This document shows positions 1-8,742 of a stretch of 50,969 nucleotides of DNA, piece by piece. Position 1 is the first letter of the stretch. Each line of letters opens with the position of its first letter. The position numbers and the translations under genes are program-made. The notes below the pieces were generated by a model. The model was not told the DNA's origin. It made no database searches and saw nothing but the letters and a program-made list of their open reading frames with translations. Source of the stretch: Ruminococcus sp. (GTDB lineage Bacteria > Bacillota > Clostridia > Oscillospirales > Ruminococcaceae); the NCBI GenBank assembly GCA_031262495.1, contig JAISHV010000058.1, positions 1 through 50,969 on the forward strand, in the 5' to 3' direction.

Positions 1-300
1 GTTTGCATGAACTTGTCAGGGGCAAGAGGGAGAGGGGGCGGCTATCTGAGGCGGTATTACCCCGCCGCCCCCTCTCCCTCTCACCCCCGACACCCCCCTC
101 TCCCTCTCCCCCTGCGGAATTGCTAAGCTGCGCGATTAAGTCTTACTCACCCTTTTTGTATATTCACTTCAAGCGACATACAAGAAAAAATATCCAATGA
201 GTTCATAAGTGTAAAGTTTAAGTTGGTGCTGGGTAGTAGGGGCGGGCGCCCTCGCCCGCCCGCACTTCATTTCATTTTTTTAATGCATATTAGTATAAGA
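1..300. repeat. Composite GC-rich palindromic repeat, left copy
   Basis: No credible gene lies in this stretch. Positions 26-42 and 64-80 are a perfect 17-bp inverted repeat (GAGGGAGAGGGGGCGGC and its complement) around a 21-base loop, followed by a C/T-rich run to about 112. After an AT-rich spacer comes a second palindrome at about 235-264 (GTAGGGGCGGGCGCCC then CGCCCGCCCGCAC), and then an AT-rich arm ending in AATGCATATTAGTATA at 282-297. That arm matches the terminal repeat of the elements at 30681 and 34777. The same arrangement recurs in the same orientation at 50696-50930. The repeat ends about 20 bases before uvrB. Confidence 0.85.
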
Positions 301-315
301 TATTAGAGATTAATA

Positions 316-2322
316 ATGGATTATTTTAAATTACACAGCGATTTTACGCTCGGTGATGACCAAAGGCGCGCTGTTAATGCGCTGACGGCGGGGCTTTCAT
401 CGGGTATGCACGAACAAACCCTGCTCGGTGTAACCGGCTCCGGCAAGACATTTACTATGGCGAATGTCATACAGCAGATAAATCGCCCGACACTCGTTTT
501 AGCGCACAATAAAATCCTTGCGGCACAGCTTTGTTCGGAGTTCAAAGAGTTTTTCCCTGAAAACGCCGTTGAATATTTCGTTTCGTATTATGATTACTAT
601 CAGCCTGAGGCTTATGTGCCCTCGACAGACAGTTATATTGAAAAAGACTCCAGTATCAATGATGAAATAGACAAACTCCGCCATTCTGCGACGTCAGCAC
701 TCTCCGAACGCCGCGACGTAATTATTGTCGCATCTGTTTCGTGTATATATTCGCTCGGCTCGCCGATTGATTACCGTACAATGGTAATTTCACTGCGCAA
801 AGGGCTGATATATCCCCGCGATGAGCTTCTATCAAAGCTTGTTTTCTTGCATTATGAACGCAATGACATAAACTTTACGCGTTCAAAATTTCGCGTAAGG
901 GGCGATAACGTCGAAATCTTCCCTGCCGGTGCGTCTGAAAACGCCATTCGCGTGGAATTTTGGGGCGATGAAATCGAACGCATTAGCGAAATAAAAGTAC
1001 TGACAGGCGATGTAATTTGTGAACTCGCTCATACGGCGATTTATCCCGCTACGCACTACGTTGTTTCACCTGAAAACCTTGAAGATTCAATAGCAGACCT
1101 TGAAAAAGAGCTTGAAGAACGCGTAAAATATTTCACCGACAACGGATTACTGATAGAAGCACAGCGTATTGAACAGCGCACGCATTATGATATAGAGATG
1201 CTCCGTGAAATAGGCTTCTGTAAGGGCATTGAGAACTACTCACGCGTGTTGTCGCGCCGCGCCCCCGGCAGTACCCCCTATACGCTCCTTGACCACTTCC
1301 CGGAGGATTTTCTGCTTATCGCGGACGAAAGCCACGTATCCATCCCCCAAGTCAGGGGTATGTATGCCGGTGACAGAGCCAGAAAACAGACGTTAATCGA
1401 CTACGGGTTCAGACTGCCGTCGGCGTTTGATAACCGCCCGCTGAATTTCGACGAATTCTTAAGTAAACTCTACCAAGTAATTTACGTTTCGGCAACTCCC
1501 GGACCTATTGAACGTGAAAAATCAGAACAAATTGTCGAGCAAATCATCCGCCCGACAGGACTTATAGACCCCGAAATTATCGTAAAACCCGTTGCCGGAC
1601 AGATAGAAGACCTCATCTTCGCGATAAAAGAACGCGCCGCAAAAAACGAACGCGTTTTGGTTACAACCTTAACCAAAAAGATGGCGGAAGACCTGACGGA
1701 TTATTTTTCAAAACTCGAAATACGCGTTCGCTATCTCCACCACGATATAGATACAATCGAGCGCATGGAAATCATACGCGACCTGCGTTTGGGTGAATTT
1801 GATGTACTTGTCGGGATAAATCTTCTGCGTGAGGGGCTTGACCTGCCTGAGGTTTCACTTGTGGCAATTTTGGATGCTGACAAAGAGGGATTTTTGCGCT
1901 CTGAAAGTGCCTTAATCCAGACAGTCGGGCGCGCCGCCCGGAATGAACACGGACAAGTTATTATGTACGCCGACTCGGTGACGAAATCAATGGAAAAATG
2001 TATCACCGAGACAGAACGCCGCCGCACTATTCAGCAAAAATATAACGAAGACCACGGTATTACGCCGAAAACAATTATTAAAGATGTCCGCGATGTACTT
2101 GAAATTTCATCAAAATCCCAAACAGACGATGCTGTAAATACCGCAAAGAAACAATATTCAGCGGTCGAACGTCATAAACTCATTGAAAAACTCACGCTTG
2201 AAATGAAAGATGCCGCGAAAATCCTCGAATTTGAACACGCGGCATACCTCCGTGACCGCATTGAAGAACTACGGAGCGGTAAGAGTGTTATCTCAAACGG
2301 CAAAAAGAAAGGTAAACGATAA
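316..2322 (+). CDS. uvrB: Excinuclease ABC subunit B
   Basis: UvrB is the damage-verifying helicase-like subunit of nucleotide excision repair. It is loaded onto DNA by UvrA and then recruits the UvrC nuclease; it is cytoplasmic. The 668 residues match the family length. Visible are the Walker A motif GVTGSGKT at residues 38-45, the beta-hairpin region around [19 protein letters not shown], a DESH helicase box, the motif VI region QTVGRAARN, and a C-terminal UVR domain (about 620-655) that contacts UvrC. The start is ATG at 316 with only a weak AGAG ribosome site. The stop TAA overlaps the ATG of queF by one base, so the two are co-translated. Its promoter was not resolved; upstream is the repeat. 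Confidence 0.98.
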   Translation: MDYFKLHSDFTLGDDQRRAVNALTAGLSSGMHEQTLLGVTGSGKTFTMANVIQQINRPTLVLAHNKILAAQLCSEFKEFFPENAVEYFVSYYDYYQPEAYVPSTDSYIEKDSSINDEIDKLRHSATSALSERRDVIIVASVSCIYSLGSPIDYRTMVISLRKGLIYPRDELLSKLVFLHYERNDINFTRSKFRVRGDNVEIFPAGASENAIRVEFWGDEIERISEIKVLTGDVICELAHTAIYPATHYVVSPENLEDSIADLEKELEERVKYFTDNGLLIEAQRIEQRTHYDIEMLREIGFCKGIENYSRVLSRRAPGSTPYTLLDHFPEDFLLIADESHVSIPQVRGMYAGDRARKQTLIDYGFRLPSAFDNRPLNFDEFLSKLYQVIYVSATPGPIEREKSEQIVEQIIRPTGLIDPEIIVKPVAGQIEDLIFAIKERAAKNERVLVTTLTKKMAEDLTDYFSKLEIRVRYLHHDIDTIERMEIIRDLRLGEFDVLVGINLLREGLDLPEVSLVAILDADKEGFLRSESALIQTVGRAARNEHGQVIMYADSVTKSMEKCITETERRRTIQQKYNEDHGITPKTIIKDVRDVLEISSKSQTDDAVNTAKKQYSAVERHKLIEKLTLEMKDAAKILEFEHAAYLRDRIEELRSGKSVISNGKKKGKR

Positions 2323-2786
2323 TGCGCGAAAATGACGGCTTAACGCTCCTCGGCGCGGGCAATACAAAATACGCTGACGACTACTCCCCTGCCCTTTTGG
2401 AGACGTTTATAAATAAACACCCCGAAAATGACTATTTTGTGAAATTCAACTGCCCCGAATTCACAAGCCTTTGTCCCATTACAGGACAGCCCGATTTCGC
2501 CGAAATCACGATTAATTATATCCCCGATGTTATGATGGTTGAGAGCAAGTCGCTGAAACTTTACCTTTTCAGTTTCCGCAATCACGGTGATTTCCACGAA
2601 GAGTGCGTAAATATTATTATGAAAGACCTGATAAAACTGATGGAACCGCGTTACATTGAGGTTATAGGGCGTTTCACACCTCGCGGCGGGATTTCAATTC
2701 ACCCTTTTGCGAATTACGGCAAACCCGGGACGCGGTTTATGGATTTAGCGAATAAACGCTTGTCGGATTTCCCCTATTTTAACTGA
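2322..2786 (+). CDS. queF: NADPH-dependent preQ0 reductase (7-cyano-7-deazaguanine reductase)
   Basis: QueF reduces the nitrile of preQ0 to preQ1, the free base inserted into tRNA on the way to queuosine. The protein has 154 residues, the short single-domain YkvM-like form. CPITGQPDF at residues 51-59 carries the catalytic Cys51 and Asp58, and VESKSLKLY (73-81) is the QueF NADPH-binding signature. A good ribosome site (AAAGGT) precedes the ATG, which overlaps the uvrB stop. Other queuosine genes (queC, queD, queE, tgt) are not in the window, so the pairing with uvrB looks positional rather than functional. A strong terminator follows. Confidence 0.96.
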   Translation: MRENDGLTLLGAGNTKYADDYSPALLETFINKHPENDYFVKFNCPEFTSLCPITGQPDFAEITINYIPDVMMVESKSLKLYLFSFRNHGDFHEECVNIIMKDLIKLMEPRYIEVIGRFTPRGGISIHPFANYGKPGTRFMDLANKRLSDFPYFN

Positions 2787-2798
2787 ATTTCAAAAAAC

Positions 2799-2829
2799 AA
2801 ACCGCCTGTTGATTTGACAGGCGGTTTTT
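2799..2829 (+). terminator. Bidirectional intrinsic terminator between queF and the convergent permease gene
   Basis: A perfect 11-bp stem, AAACCGCCTGT and its complement, encloses a 7-base loop and is followed by a T run on the + strand. On the - strand it is also followed by T-rich sequence, so it can serve both the uvrB-queF operon and the gene at 2842. Confidence 0.88.
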
Positions 2830-2841
2830 GTTATTATCATT

Positions 2842-3900
2842 TTACGCAAATATGAATCCGAAAAGTATCATCAAACCTGTAAAGACGGCGTTAAAAACCG
2901 TAATACTCAAAAGCCCCAAAAACGGCTTAGCGTGAGGGCTTGTAACATAAAGTCCGTAGGAAATAAGATTAACGGGGCTTGCGGCTAATGAACCTACAGA
3001 ACCGATATGAATCGCTTTAAAAATCATGTCGGGCGCAACACCGCGCCCGAACGCGAACATTGCGGTATTGTCCCCTATCATTTGTTTTACAAAAACTACC
3101 GATAAGAAATTGCTGTCAGAAAGGTCAAACAGTGGTGTGCGCATCAGATTCCATGCCGCTATTGACAGTAAAAACAGACAAATCAGCCCGCAATAGTCTG
3201 CTTTTTTAAAAAGGGCGGGCTCTAAAATTACGGCGACAATACATATACTCGCGAACGCCGCTATTGTGTCAATTATACCATTTACCGCCAACACACAGAG
3301 TATAAAAAGTAATATAAACACGCCGATATAAACAGGCTCAGGGCGGCTTTTGAGAGAAAGTTCCGCATCGGAATATTCCTTTTTTATAAACATTGCCGCC
3401 GCCGCTGCTGCTATAAATCCGATTAAGGCGAAAGGCAAGGCGTTTTCATAAAACTGCGCAGTATCAAGGGGCACACTGTGCGAAAGCGTAGCCGCTCCGA
3501 ACGTAGAAAACGGTGACAGGAAGCTTCCGAACAACGCCGCCGCCGATATAACAGGGAAACAGATTAATCGCGTTTTTCGGTTAAATATCTTAAACGCTGT
3601 AGGCAAAACAAATATCACAGCAGCATAGGGCGTAAAAATCCCGCCGAAAAGAAAAGAAACTGCCGTAATAATAATCATAACCGCCGAAGAATTTTTATTT
3701 CCTCGGATTTTTTTTGCGCCAAGCGACAATAAGCCGCTTCCGTCAAATGCAGCCCAAACAATGTAAAATCCGAATATTATCGCTATTTGTCCTAAATATT
3801 GATTCGCCGGAAAAGTCGCAACAGGCGCAAACAACGCCGTTACAGCCGCCGCAACGGCAGTCAGCAGTATTAGGAAATTACCCTTAGCAAATTTAATCAT
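2842..3900 (-). CDS. Putative ion-transporter superfamily permease (ArsB/NhaD/SLC13-like)
   Basis: A 352-residue protein that is almost wholly hydrophobic, with about ten membrane segments, so it is an integral membrane transporter. Two similar half-signatures, SFLSPFSTFGAATLSHS near residue 130 and SLAASPVNLISYGLYV near residue 310, each consist of small residues, S-P and a hydrophobic helix. They resemble the inverted hairpin repeats of ion-transporter superfamily proteins (arsenite, citrate, Na+/H+ carriers). The exact substrate cannot be read. It is the last gene of a - strand series and follows an ArsP_2-like exporter, which hints at metal or oxyanion traffic. The start ATG at 3900 leaves 148 bases to the upstream stop, part of which is a degenerate copy of that gene's 3' end. 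Confidence 0.65.
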   Translation of the reverse strand: MIKFAKGNFLILLTAVAAAVTALFAPVATFPANQYLGQIAIIFGFYIVWAAFDGSGLLSLGAKKIRGNKNSSAVMIIITAVSFLFGGIFTPYAAVIFVLPTAFKIFNRKTRLICFPVISAAALFGSFLSPFSTFGAATLSHSVPLDTAQFYENALPFALIGFIAAAAAAMFIKKEYSDAELSLKSRPEPVYIGVFILLFILCVLAVNGIIDTIAAFASICIVAVILEPALFKKADYCGLICLFLLSIAAWNLMRTPLFDLSDSNFLSVVFVKQMIGDNTAMFAFGRGVAPDMIFKAIHIGSVGSLAASPVNLISYGLYVTSPHAKPFLGLLSITVFNAVFTGLMILFGFIFA

Positions 3901-3984
3901 TTTTTTTATTTTTTAATCAAAAAAATATTCAAAATCATTCCGGAGATTATCGTCATAAACTGAGAGTTCTCTATATTTATGTTA

Positions 3985-4048
3985 CACCAAAATATCGAGA
4001 ATTGTGCCTGAAAAAACCGCTGTAAAAAACAAAATGCCTAATGCAAAC
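3985..4048 (-). pseudogene. Degenerate tandem copy of the 3' end of the upstream exporter gene
   Basis: Read on the - strand, this stretch encodes LGILFFTAVFSGTILDILV followed by a stop. The intact gene just upstream ends LGILFFTAVLSGTILDILF and a stop. The copy begins directly after the real stop codon at 4049-4051 but is one base out of frame with it, so simple readthrough would not translate it. It has no start codon or ribosome site. It is best explained as a tandem duplication of about 64 bp that has since diverged. Confidence 0.82.
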
Positions 4049-4972
4049 CTAAAACAGTATATCAAGAATTGTACCCGAAAGCACTGCGGTAAAAAACAAA
4101 ATGCCTAATATACAAAAATTGGCTTTGAGGTTTTTGTTCGCTTTAAATAATACAAGCAAACCCACACCCGCGCCTGAACATAAACCGGCAACGGTACTCC
4201 CGAAGGTTAAGCCGCCGTCTATGTAGAGTTCCGTAATAAGTACGCTTGAGGCACAATTCGGGATAAACCCCACTAAAGCCGTTACTACAGGCTGGAACAC
4301 GCCGAACCCCTCAAGGAAATGAAAGAAAGGTTCTTCCCCGATTAGTCCGATTATTACACCCATAATGATATTCAAAATCAATATGAATATGAATATATTT
4401 ACGGTGTGCTTTAGACTTGAAAGCCAAATGCCGTTTTTGCCGCAATTACAGTCTATACAGATTTCCTCAAAATCGGTTTCTACCGGGATTCTATTAAATA
4501 TTCTCACAAAAATGTCAATCAGAATTCCGGCGATTAAACCTATAGCGATTTTAATAAGGATAAGTTTCCAGATTACAGATAGATTTCCCGGCGATGAAAG
4601 CAGAATAGGTATAGCTTCATCGGACGTTGAAATAAAGACAGCCGCGAGTGTCCCGACTGAAATTATTTTACCGGCATAGAGGTTTGCGGCGGCAACTGAA
4701 AAACCGCATTGGGGTACTGCTCCGAGGACTGAACCCGCAACAGGACCGAGGGAAACAAATTTCCCCGATTTTGAGAGGATAGAGACAAACTTATCGCCCG
4801 CTTTATGCTCTAAAAATTCCATCAGTAAAAATGCCGCAAATAAAAAAGGCACAATGCGGACAGATTCAAAAAAGGCATCAAATAAGACACTGAAAATATC
4901 GAATGCTCCGCCGTGAAGATCGGCGTGAATATGTGTTGTAAAAATTACATCGCTAATATTTGCCGGTATCAT
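4049..4972 (-). CDS. Putative heavy-metal/manganese exporter, ArsP_2 (DUF2899) family
   Basis: An integral membrane protein of 307 residues with about eight to ten helices. It matches the pattern I know for the DUF2899/ArsP_2 family, described as a putative 10-TM heavy-metal exporter or putative manganese transporter. Family hallmarks visible are MEFLEHKAGD (51-60), GAVPQCGFSVAAANLYAG (84-101), STSDEAIPILLSSP (115-128), and IPNCASSVLITELYIDGG in the second half. The N-terminus carries HTHIHADLH (14-20) and the central loop has Cys172, Cys175 and Cys177, possible metal ligands. The start overlaps the previous gene's stop by four bases (ATGA), so translation is coupled. The substrate is inferred. 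Its 3' end is duplicated immediately downstream. Confidence 0.82.
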   Translation of the reverse strand: MIPANISDVIFTTHIHADLHGGAFDIFSVLFDAFFESVRIVPFLFAAFLLMEFLEHKAGDKFVSILSKSGKFVSLGPVAGSVLGAVPQCGFSVAAANLYAGKIISVGTLAAVFISTSDEAIPILLSSPGNLSVIWKLILIKIAIGLIAGILIDIFVRIFNRIPVETDFEEICIDCNCGKNGIWLSSLKHTVNIFIFILILNIIMGVIIGLIGEEPFFHFLEGFGVFQPVVTALVGFIPNCASSVLITELYIDGGLTFGSTVAGLCSGAGVGLLVLFKANKNLKANFCILGILFFTAVLSGTILDILF

Positions 4973-5661
4973 TGTCCCGCCTTTTTGTTAGAATTAAAGA
5001 AAAATTCTGTATCATCAAAGTCCGGAAATCCATCTGTTTCCGACAAGGTTTCATAGCTGCTCATAACCTTTGACAGTCTTATAAGTATAATTAACCACAC
5101 AAATGCAACAGGTATAATAAGGTAACTGCCAAGCAGGAAAAATCCGCCCATAATCAAAAGACAGACAATCATCCCAAGCGTCAGTCCCGCTGATTTCATA
5201 TAAAGAATCATCACAGACGGAATAAATACCAAGGGCGGCACTGCGATAAGCCATGCCTCAAAATCCCCCAGCGGGTTTTTTTGATACGAAAGTACGGAAA
5301 ACATACCAAGCAGAGAATTAAGGCATATAAAAATCATAACACCGGCTGCAAAAAATACACCGAATTTTGCGGCAAGGTCGCGGCGTTTATAAATTTCAAT
5401 CATACATTCACGCCTGAACCTATTGTCACCGTTCATGATTGAAAATTCATCCATATTGAGCTTTTGTTTAAATTTCTTGTTATCGGGTATGTCTTGAAGC
5501 CTTTCTTTTACGTAACCGAAATCAGATTTGATAACTTTTGAGGCAGACTTTGTAAACCGACGGAGTTTCTGTCGGCGGCTGAATTTAAATTTATAAACTA
5601 AGAATTCATCGGATTTCGCGGCAATAGTGAAATGCCTATTCGTAGTTGACTTTTTCTCCAT
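4969..5661 (-). CDS. Unknown four-helix membrane protein
   Basis: I do not recognise this 230-residue protein. The first 100 residues are hydrophilic and basic (FKFSRRQKLRRFTKSASKVIK), suggesting a cytoplasmic domain. Four hydrophobic segments follow at about 100-120, 135-155, 160-175 and 178-197, then an acidic tail (TDGFPDFDDTEFFF). It overlaps the upstream gene by 26 bases and the downstream exporter gene by 4, so the three are translated as a unit. A partner role with the membrane protein encoded upstream is inference only. Confidence 0.72.
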   Translation of the reverse strand: MEKKSTTNRHFTIAAKSDEFLVYKFKFSRRQKLRRFTKSASKVIKSDFGYVKERLQDIPDNKKFKQKLNMDEFSIMNGDNRFRRECMIEIYKRRDLAAKFGVFFAAGVMIFICLNSLLGMFSVLSYQKNPLGDFEAWLIAVPPLVFIPSVMILYMKSAGLTLGMIVCLLIMGGFFLLGSYLIIPVAFVWLIILIRLSKVMSSYETLSETDGFPDFDDTEFFFNSNKKAGQ

Positions 5662-6607
5662 CAGAAGCCTCGTTTATGACGCTGTGTGAAATGTAGTTTT
5701 TCCACACTTCGACGGCATGATTGTAGTTTTTCTGAAATTCTTCTATTCCGTTATAACTTTCTCTCGGCGTACGAAAAGCAACAAAAATGTCGGGTGAAAT
5801 TTCCGGGTAGCCTATCTTTTCGGCAAAATCAGTGCCTGAAAGGTTATACCCGATTGTTCCGGCGTTCGGGTCGCCGGGGAAAATTTCATCAGCCGGTGTA
5901 AATACCCCTTCCGTAATCCCCAAAGCCTCTACAGTCGCATTGTCGGCGAAAATCATTACAGAATCGGATGAACTGAACTCTGCAAAGAGTTTGGCTTCTA
6001 TCGCCTGTTGGTAATTTACATCACGGTTATCGGGGCTCATAACCCCCGGGAGGTATTGCGCCTGAACATAAATCTTTCCGTCACCGTTAAAGTCCGGTGT
6101 ATATACCGCTAAAACCTCGGCGAATTCGTCATAAAGTATACCGAAATTCTCATCATTGGCGATAATTATAGCTTTTAAGTCGGGCTGCGTTCTGAAAAAG
6201 ATATCGTGCACAAAAAATCCCGCCGCACAAACAATCAGTGCCGTGACAATGACAACAAATTTGTTGTGATACCAAAAATTCGATACTTTTTCTTTAAATG
6301 TATATTCTTTTTTCGGAGCTGCTTCTTTGAAATCTTCCTCGAGTCCTATCCCCTGTTTGATTTTAAGGAGTTCCACGCGGTCTTCGGCAACTTTTTTGGC
6401 ATATAAACGGTCTTGTTCATGAGCTTTCTTTGACTGCTGCTCGGCTTCCTCGGATTGGCGGCGTAATTCCTCGCGCCGCCGCCTAATCTCTGCATCACGG
6501 AAATTTTGCAAAGCCGATTTCCCGCTGCTTATACTATGCTTATCAGAATCTTCAGAATTCTCGAAAACCTCAAGATTTTCCGAATTTTCAGTTTTCTCAC
6601 TTTTCAA
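5636..6607 (-). CDS. Unknown single-pass membrane protein with charged coiled-coil N-terminus
   Basis: I do not recognise this 323-residue protein. Residues 35-80 are rich in Arg, Glu, Gln and Lys (RRRREELRRQSEEAEQQSKK) and probably form a cytoplasmic coiled coil. One membrane helix follows at about 115-137, and the remaining ~185 residues should lie outside the membrane. That outer part includes TPDFNGDGKIYV, which resembles an EF-hand-like calcium loop but is not convincing. The start is TTG at 6607, preceded by GGGAAG seven bases upstream. It follows lysS by 54 bases filled with heptamer repeats. Confidence 0.72.
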   Translation of the reverse strand: MKSEKTENSENLEVFENSEDSDKHSISSGKSALQNFRDAEIRRRREELRRQSEEAEQQSKKAHEQDRLYAKKVAEDRVELLKIKQGIGLEEDFKEAAPKKEYTFKEKVSNFWYHNKFVVIVTALIVCAAGFFVHDIFFRTQPDLKAIIIANDENFGILYDEFAEVLAVYTPDFNGDGKIYVQAQYLPGVMSPDNRDVNYQQAIEAKLFAEFSSSDSVMIFADNATVEALGITEGVFTPADEIFPGDPNAGTIGYNLSGTDFAEKIGYPEISPDIFVAFRTPRESYNGIEEFQKNYNHAVEVWKNYISHSVINEASDGEKVNYE

Positions 6608-6624
6608 TATAAACTTCCCACTCT

Positions 6625-6663
6625 GTATTCTAACCTCTATCTAACCTCTAACATCTAACCTCT
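6625..6663 (-). repeat. Short heptamer array at the lysS stop codon
   Basis: On the + strand this reads GTATTCT, AACCTCT, ATCT (shortened), AACCTCT, AACATCT, AACCTCT, a degenerate 7-bp unit NNNNTCT. The lysS stop codon (TAG on the - strand, 6662-6664) is formed by the last TCT plus the next A. The same unit recurs at 16230-16306 and 38049-38186. Confidence 0.8.
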
Positions 6664-8176
6664 ATATCGGTCTCATAGTCGGGAACAACAACACATCGCG
6701 GATTGAAGCCGAATCGGTAAGCAGCATTACAAGCCTGTCAACACCGAATCCCAAACCGCCTGTAGGCGGCATACCGTATTCAAGGGCGTTTATGAAGTCG
6801 TCGTCAACCTGCGCTGTACCCTTTTGCCCGGCTTTTATGCTCTGTTCATTTTTAGCGGCGGCTTGTTTCTCAAAACGTTGACGCTGGTCAATGGGGTCAT
6901 TGAGTTCAGAAAAGGCGTTGCCCATCTCGCGGGCGTAGATAAAGAACTCAAAACGCTCTGTAAATCCGGGTTCAGAGGGTTTGCGTTTTGCAAGCGGCGA
7001 ATTCTCGACAGGGTAATCATATATAATTGTCGGCTGAATGAGTTTCTCTTCGACGAATTTTTCAAAGAATGCGATAAGAACATGACCTTTTGTAGCTGTG
7101 TCACCCTCAGGAACAAAGACTTCGCGGGATTTAGCTTCAAGCCGCGCCGCTTCATCGCTTTCCCATGTATAGAAGTCCGCGCCGGAATACTCTTTAACAG
7201 CTTGTGCCATGGTGAGACGTTTCCACTTTGTCTCCATGTCGATTTCGATGCCTTGATAAGTGATTACGCCTGTGCCGCAAATGGTTTTTGTGAGGTAAAC
7301 AAACAGTTCTTCAATCAAATCCATCATACCGAAATAGTCTGTATACGCCTGATACATCTCAAGTGTGGTGAATTCGGGGTTATGTGAGGTGTCCATACCT
7401 TCATTTCGGAAAATTCTGCCTATTTCATAAACGCGGTCAAAACCGCCGACTATAAGGCGTTTCAGATAAAGTTCAGTCTCAATACGCAAAAACATATCAA
7501 GTCCTAAGGTATTGTGAAACGTCTTAAAAGGACGCGCCGCCGCACCTATCTCAAGGGTATGAAGTACCGGCGTGTCAACTTCGAGATATCCGCGTGAATC
7601 AAGGAAATTTCGTGTCTCGCGCAAAATTTTACTGCGTTTTGCGAATGTGTCTTTAACCTGCGGGTTACAGATAAGATCAAGGTATCTTTGACGATAACGC
7701 ATATCGGTGTCTTTTAAACCGTGCCATTTTTCGGGCAAGGGTAAAAGCGATTTTGACAGGAGCTTAACATTCTTTGCGTGAACAGAGATTTCGCCCTTTC
7801 GGGTTTTGAAAACAAAACCCTCTACTGCTATAATATCCCCGATATCCCACTTTTTAAACTCCGCAAAGGTCTCTTCTCCGATATCATTCATTCTCACATA
7901 GACTTGAATTCGCCCTAAAACATCTGCTACGTCAATGAAATTGGCTTTCCCCATATCGCGGCGGGACATCATACGCCCGGCAAGTTTTACGTCGGTGTTT
8001 TCAAGCGCATCAAAATTATCCCTTATCGTTTGCGCTAAGGTATCAAAATCATATTTCGTGACGGTGTAGGGGTCATTGCCCGCTGATTTGAGTTCTGTGA
8101 GCTTTTCGATTCTTATCTTTTTAAGGACATTTATATCCTGTTCTGCTACTTCTGTGTTTTCGATTATTTCAGCCAA
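6662..8176 (-). CDS. lysS: Lysyl-tRNA synthetase, class II
   Basis: LysRS attaches lysine to tRNA-Lys. The 504 residues fit the bacterial class II form: an N-terminal OB-fold anticodon domain (about 60-160, VKLAGRMMSRRDMGKANFID), class II motif 1 and motif 2 (FRNEGMDTSHNPEFTTLE), and motif 3 near the C-terminus (GLGFGVDRLVMLL) ending in FPTMRPI, typical of the family. The start is TTG at 8176, with AGGGA seven bases upstream. It sits 67 bases after greA, the common Firmicutes neighbour order. The stop codon lies within heptamer-repeat sequence. Confidence 0.97.
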   Translation of the reverse strand: MAEIIENTEVAEQDINVLKKIRIEKLTELKSAGNDPYTVTKYDFDTLAQTIRDNFDALENTDVKLAGRMMSRRDMGKANFIDVADVLGRIQVYVRMNDIGEETFAEFKKWDIGDIIAVEGFVFKTRKGEISVHAKNVKLLSKSLLPLPEKWHGLKDTDMRYRQRYLDLICNPQVKDTFAKRSKILRETRNFLDSRGYLEVDTPVLHTLEIGAAARPFKTFHNTLGLDMFLRIETELYLKRLIVGGFDRVYEIGRIFRNEGMDTSHNPEFTTLEMYQAYTDYFGMMDLIEELFVYLTKTICGTGVITYQGIEIDMETKWKRLTMAQAVKEYSGADFYTWESDEAARLEAKSREVFVPEGDTATKGHVLIAFFEKFVEEKLIQPTIIYDYPVENSPLAKRKPSEPGFTERFEFFIYAREMGNAFSELNDPIDQRQRFEKQAAAKNEQSIKAGQKGTAQVDDDFINALEYGMPPTGGLGFGVDRLVMLLTDSASIRDVLLFPTMRPI

Positions 8177-8243
8177 ATTTATATCCCTGCCTTTGTATTT
8201 CCCTATTTTCGATTATTTAAGTCAAATTCAAATTTAAATTCAA

Positions 8244-8726
8244 TTACTTGCTTTTTGTGTTCAAACTTAATACTTTAAAATGACGTATGCCGCCCGGGGT
8301 TTCTACTTCAAATGTATCGCCCTCTTTTTTTCCGATACAGGCTCTGCCTACGGGTGAATCCTCTGAAATCCTGTCATTGTCGGGGTCTGATTCGGTTGAA
8401 CCCACTACTTGTATTTCAAATTCATCATTTTCATCTGTGTCAATAAGTTTTACATATGTTCCGACATTGATTTCATCAGCACTTAAGTCGCTGTCTGAAA
8501 TAATCACGGCATTGTCGATTTTTTCTTTGAGTTCTTGGATTTCCGCTTCGACAATAGCCTGTTCGTTTTTGGCTTCGTCATATTCGGCGTTCTCGGAAAG
8601 GTCGCCGTAGGAACGTGCTTCTTTGAGCTTTTGAGCTACTTCTACACGTTTTACCTGAATCATATAATCGTATTTTTTCTGGAGTTCTTCAAAACCCTTT
8701 TGTGAAACTCTGATTTGTGCCGCCAT
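8244..8726 (-). CDS. greA: Transcription elongation factor GreA
   Basis: GreA enters the secondary channel of RNA polymerase and stimulates cleavage of backtracked RNA. The protein has 160 residues: an N-terminal coiled coil (to about residue 75) with the loop containing the acidic tip YGDLSENAEYDEAK, where DLSENAEYDEAK is the family signature, and a C-terminal FKBP-like domain (EDSPVGRACIGKKEGD). ATG at 8726 is preceded by GAGAGGA. It lies 16 bases after hom, so it shares the hom promoter. Confidence 0.97.
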   Translation of the reverse strand: MAAQIRVSQKGFEELQKKYDYMIQVKRVEVAQKLKEARSYGDLSENAEYDEAKNEQAIVEAEIQELKEKIDNAVIISDSDLSADEINVGTYVKLIDTDENDEFEIQVVGSTESDPDNDRISEDSPVGRACIGKKEGDTFEVETPGGIRHFKVLSLNTKSK

Positions 8727-8742
8727 TTTAAAATTTCCTCTC

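Noticed and set aside
3-200. A 65-residue open frame at the left end
   Set aside because: It lies entirely in the C-rich palindromic repeat and encodes low-complexity Pro/Ser sequence without a ribosome site.
6824-7387. A 187-residue antisense open frame
   Set aside because: It is opposite lysS, a fully conserved gene, and shows no recognisable domain; it is a shadow frame.
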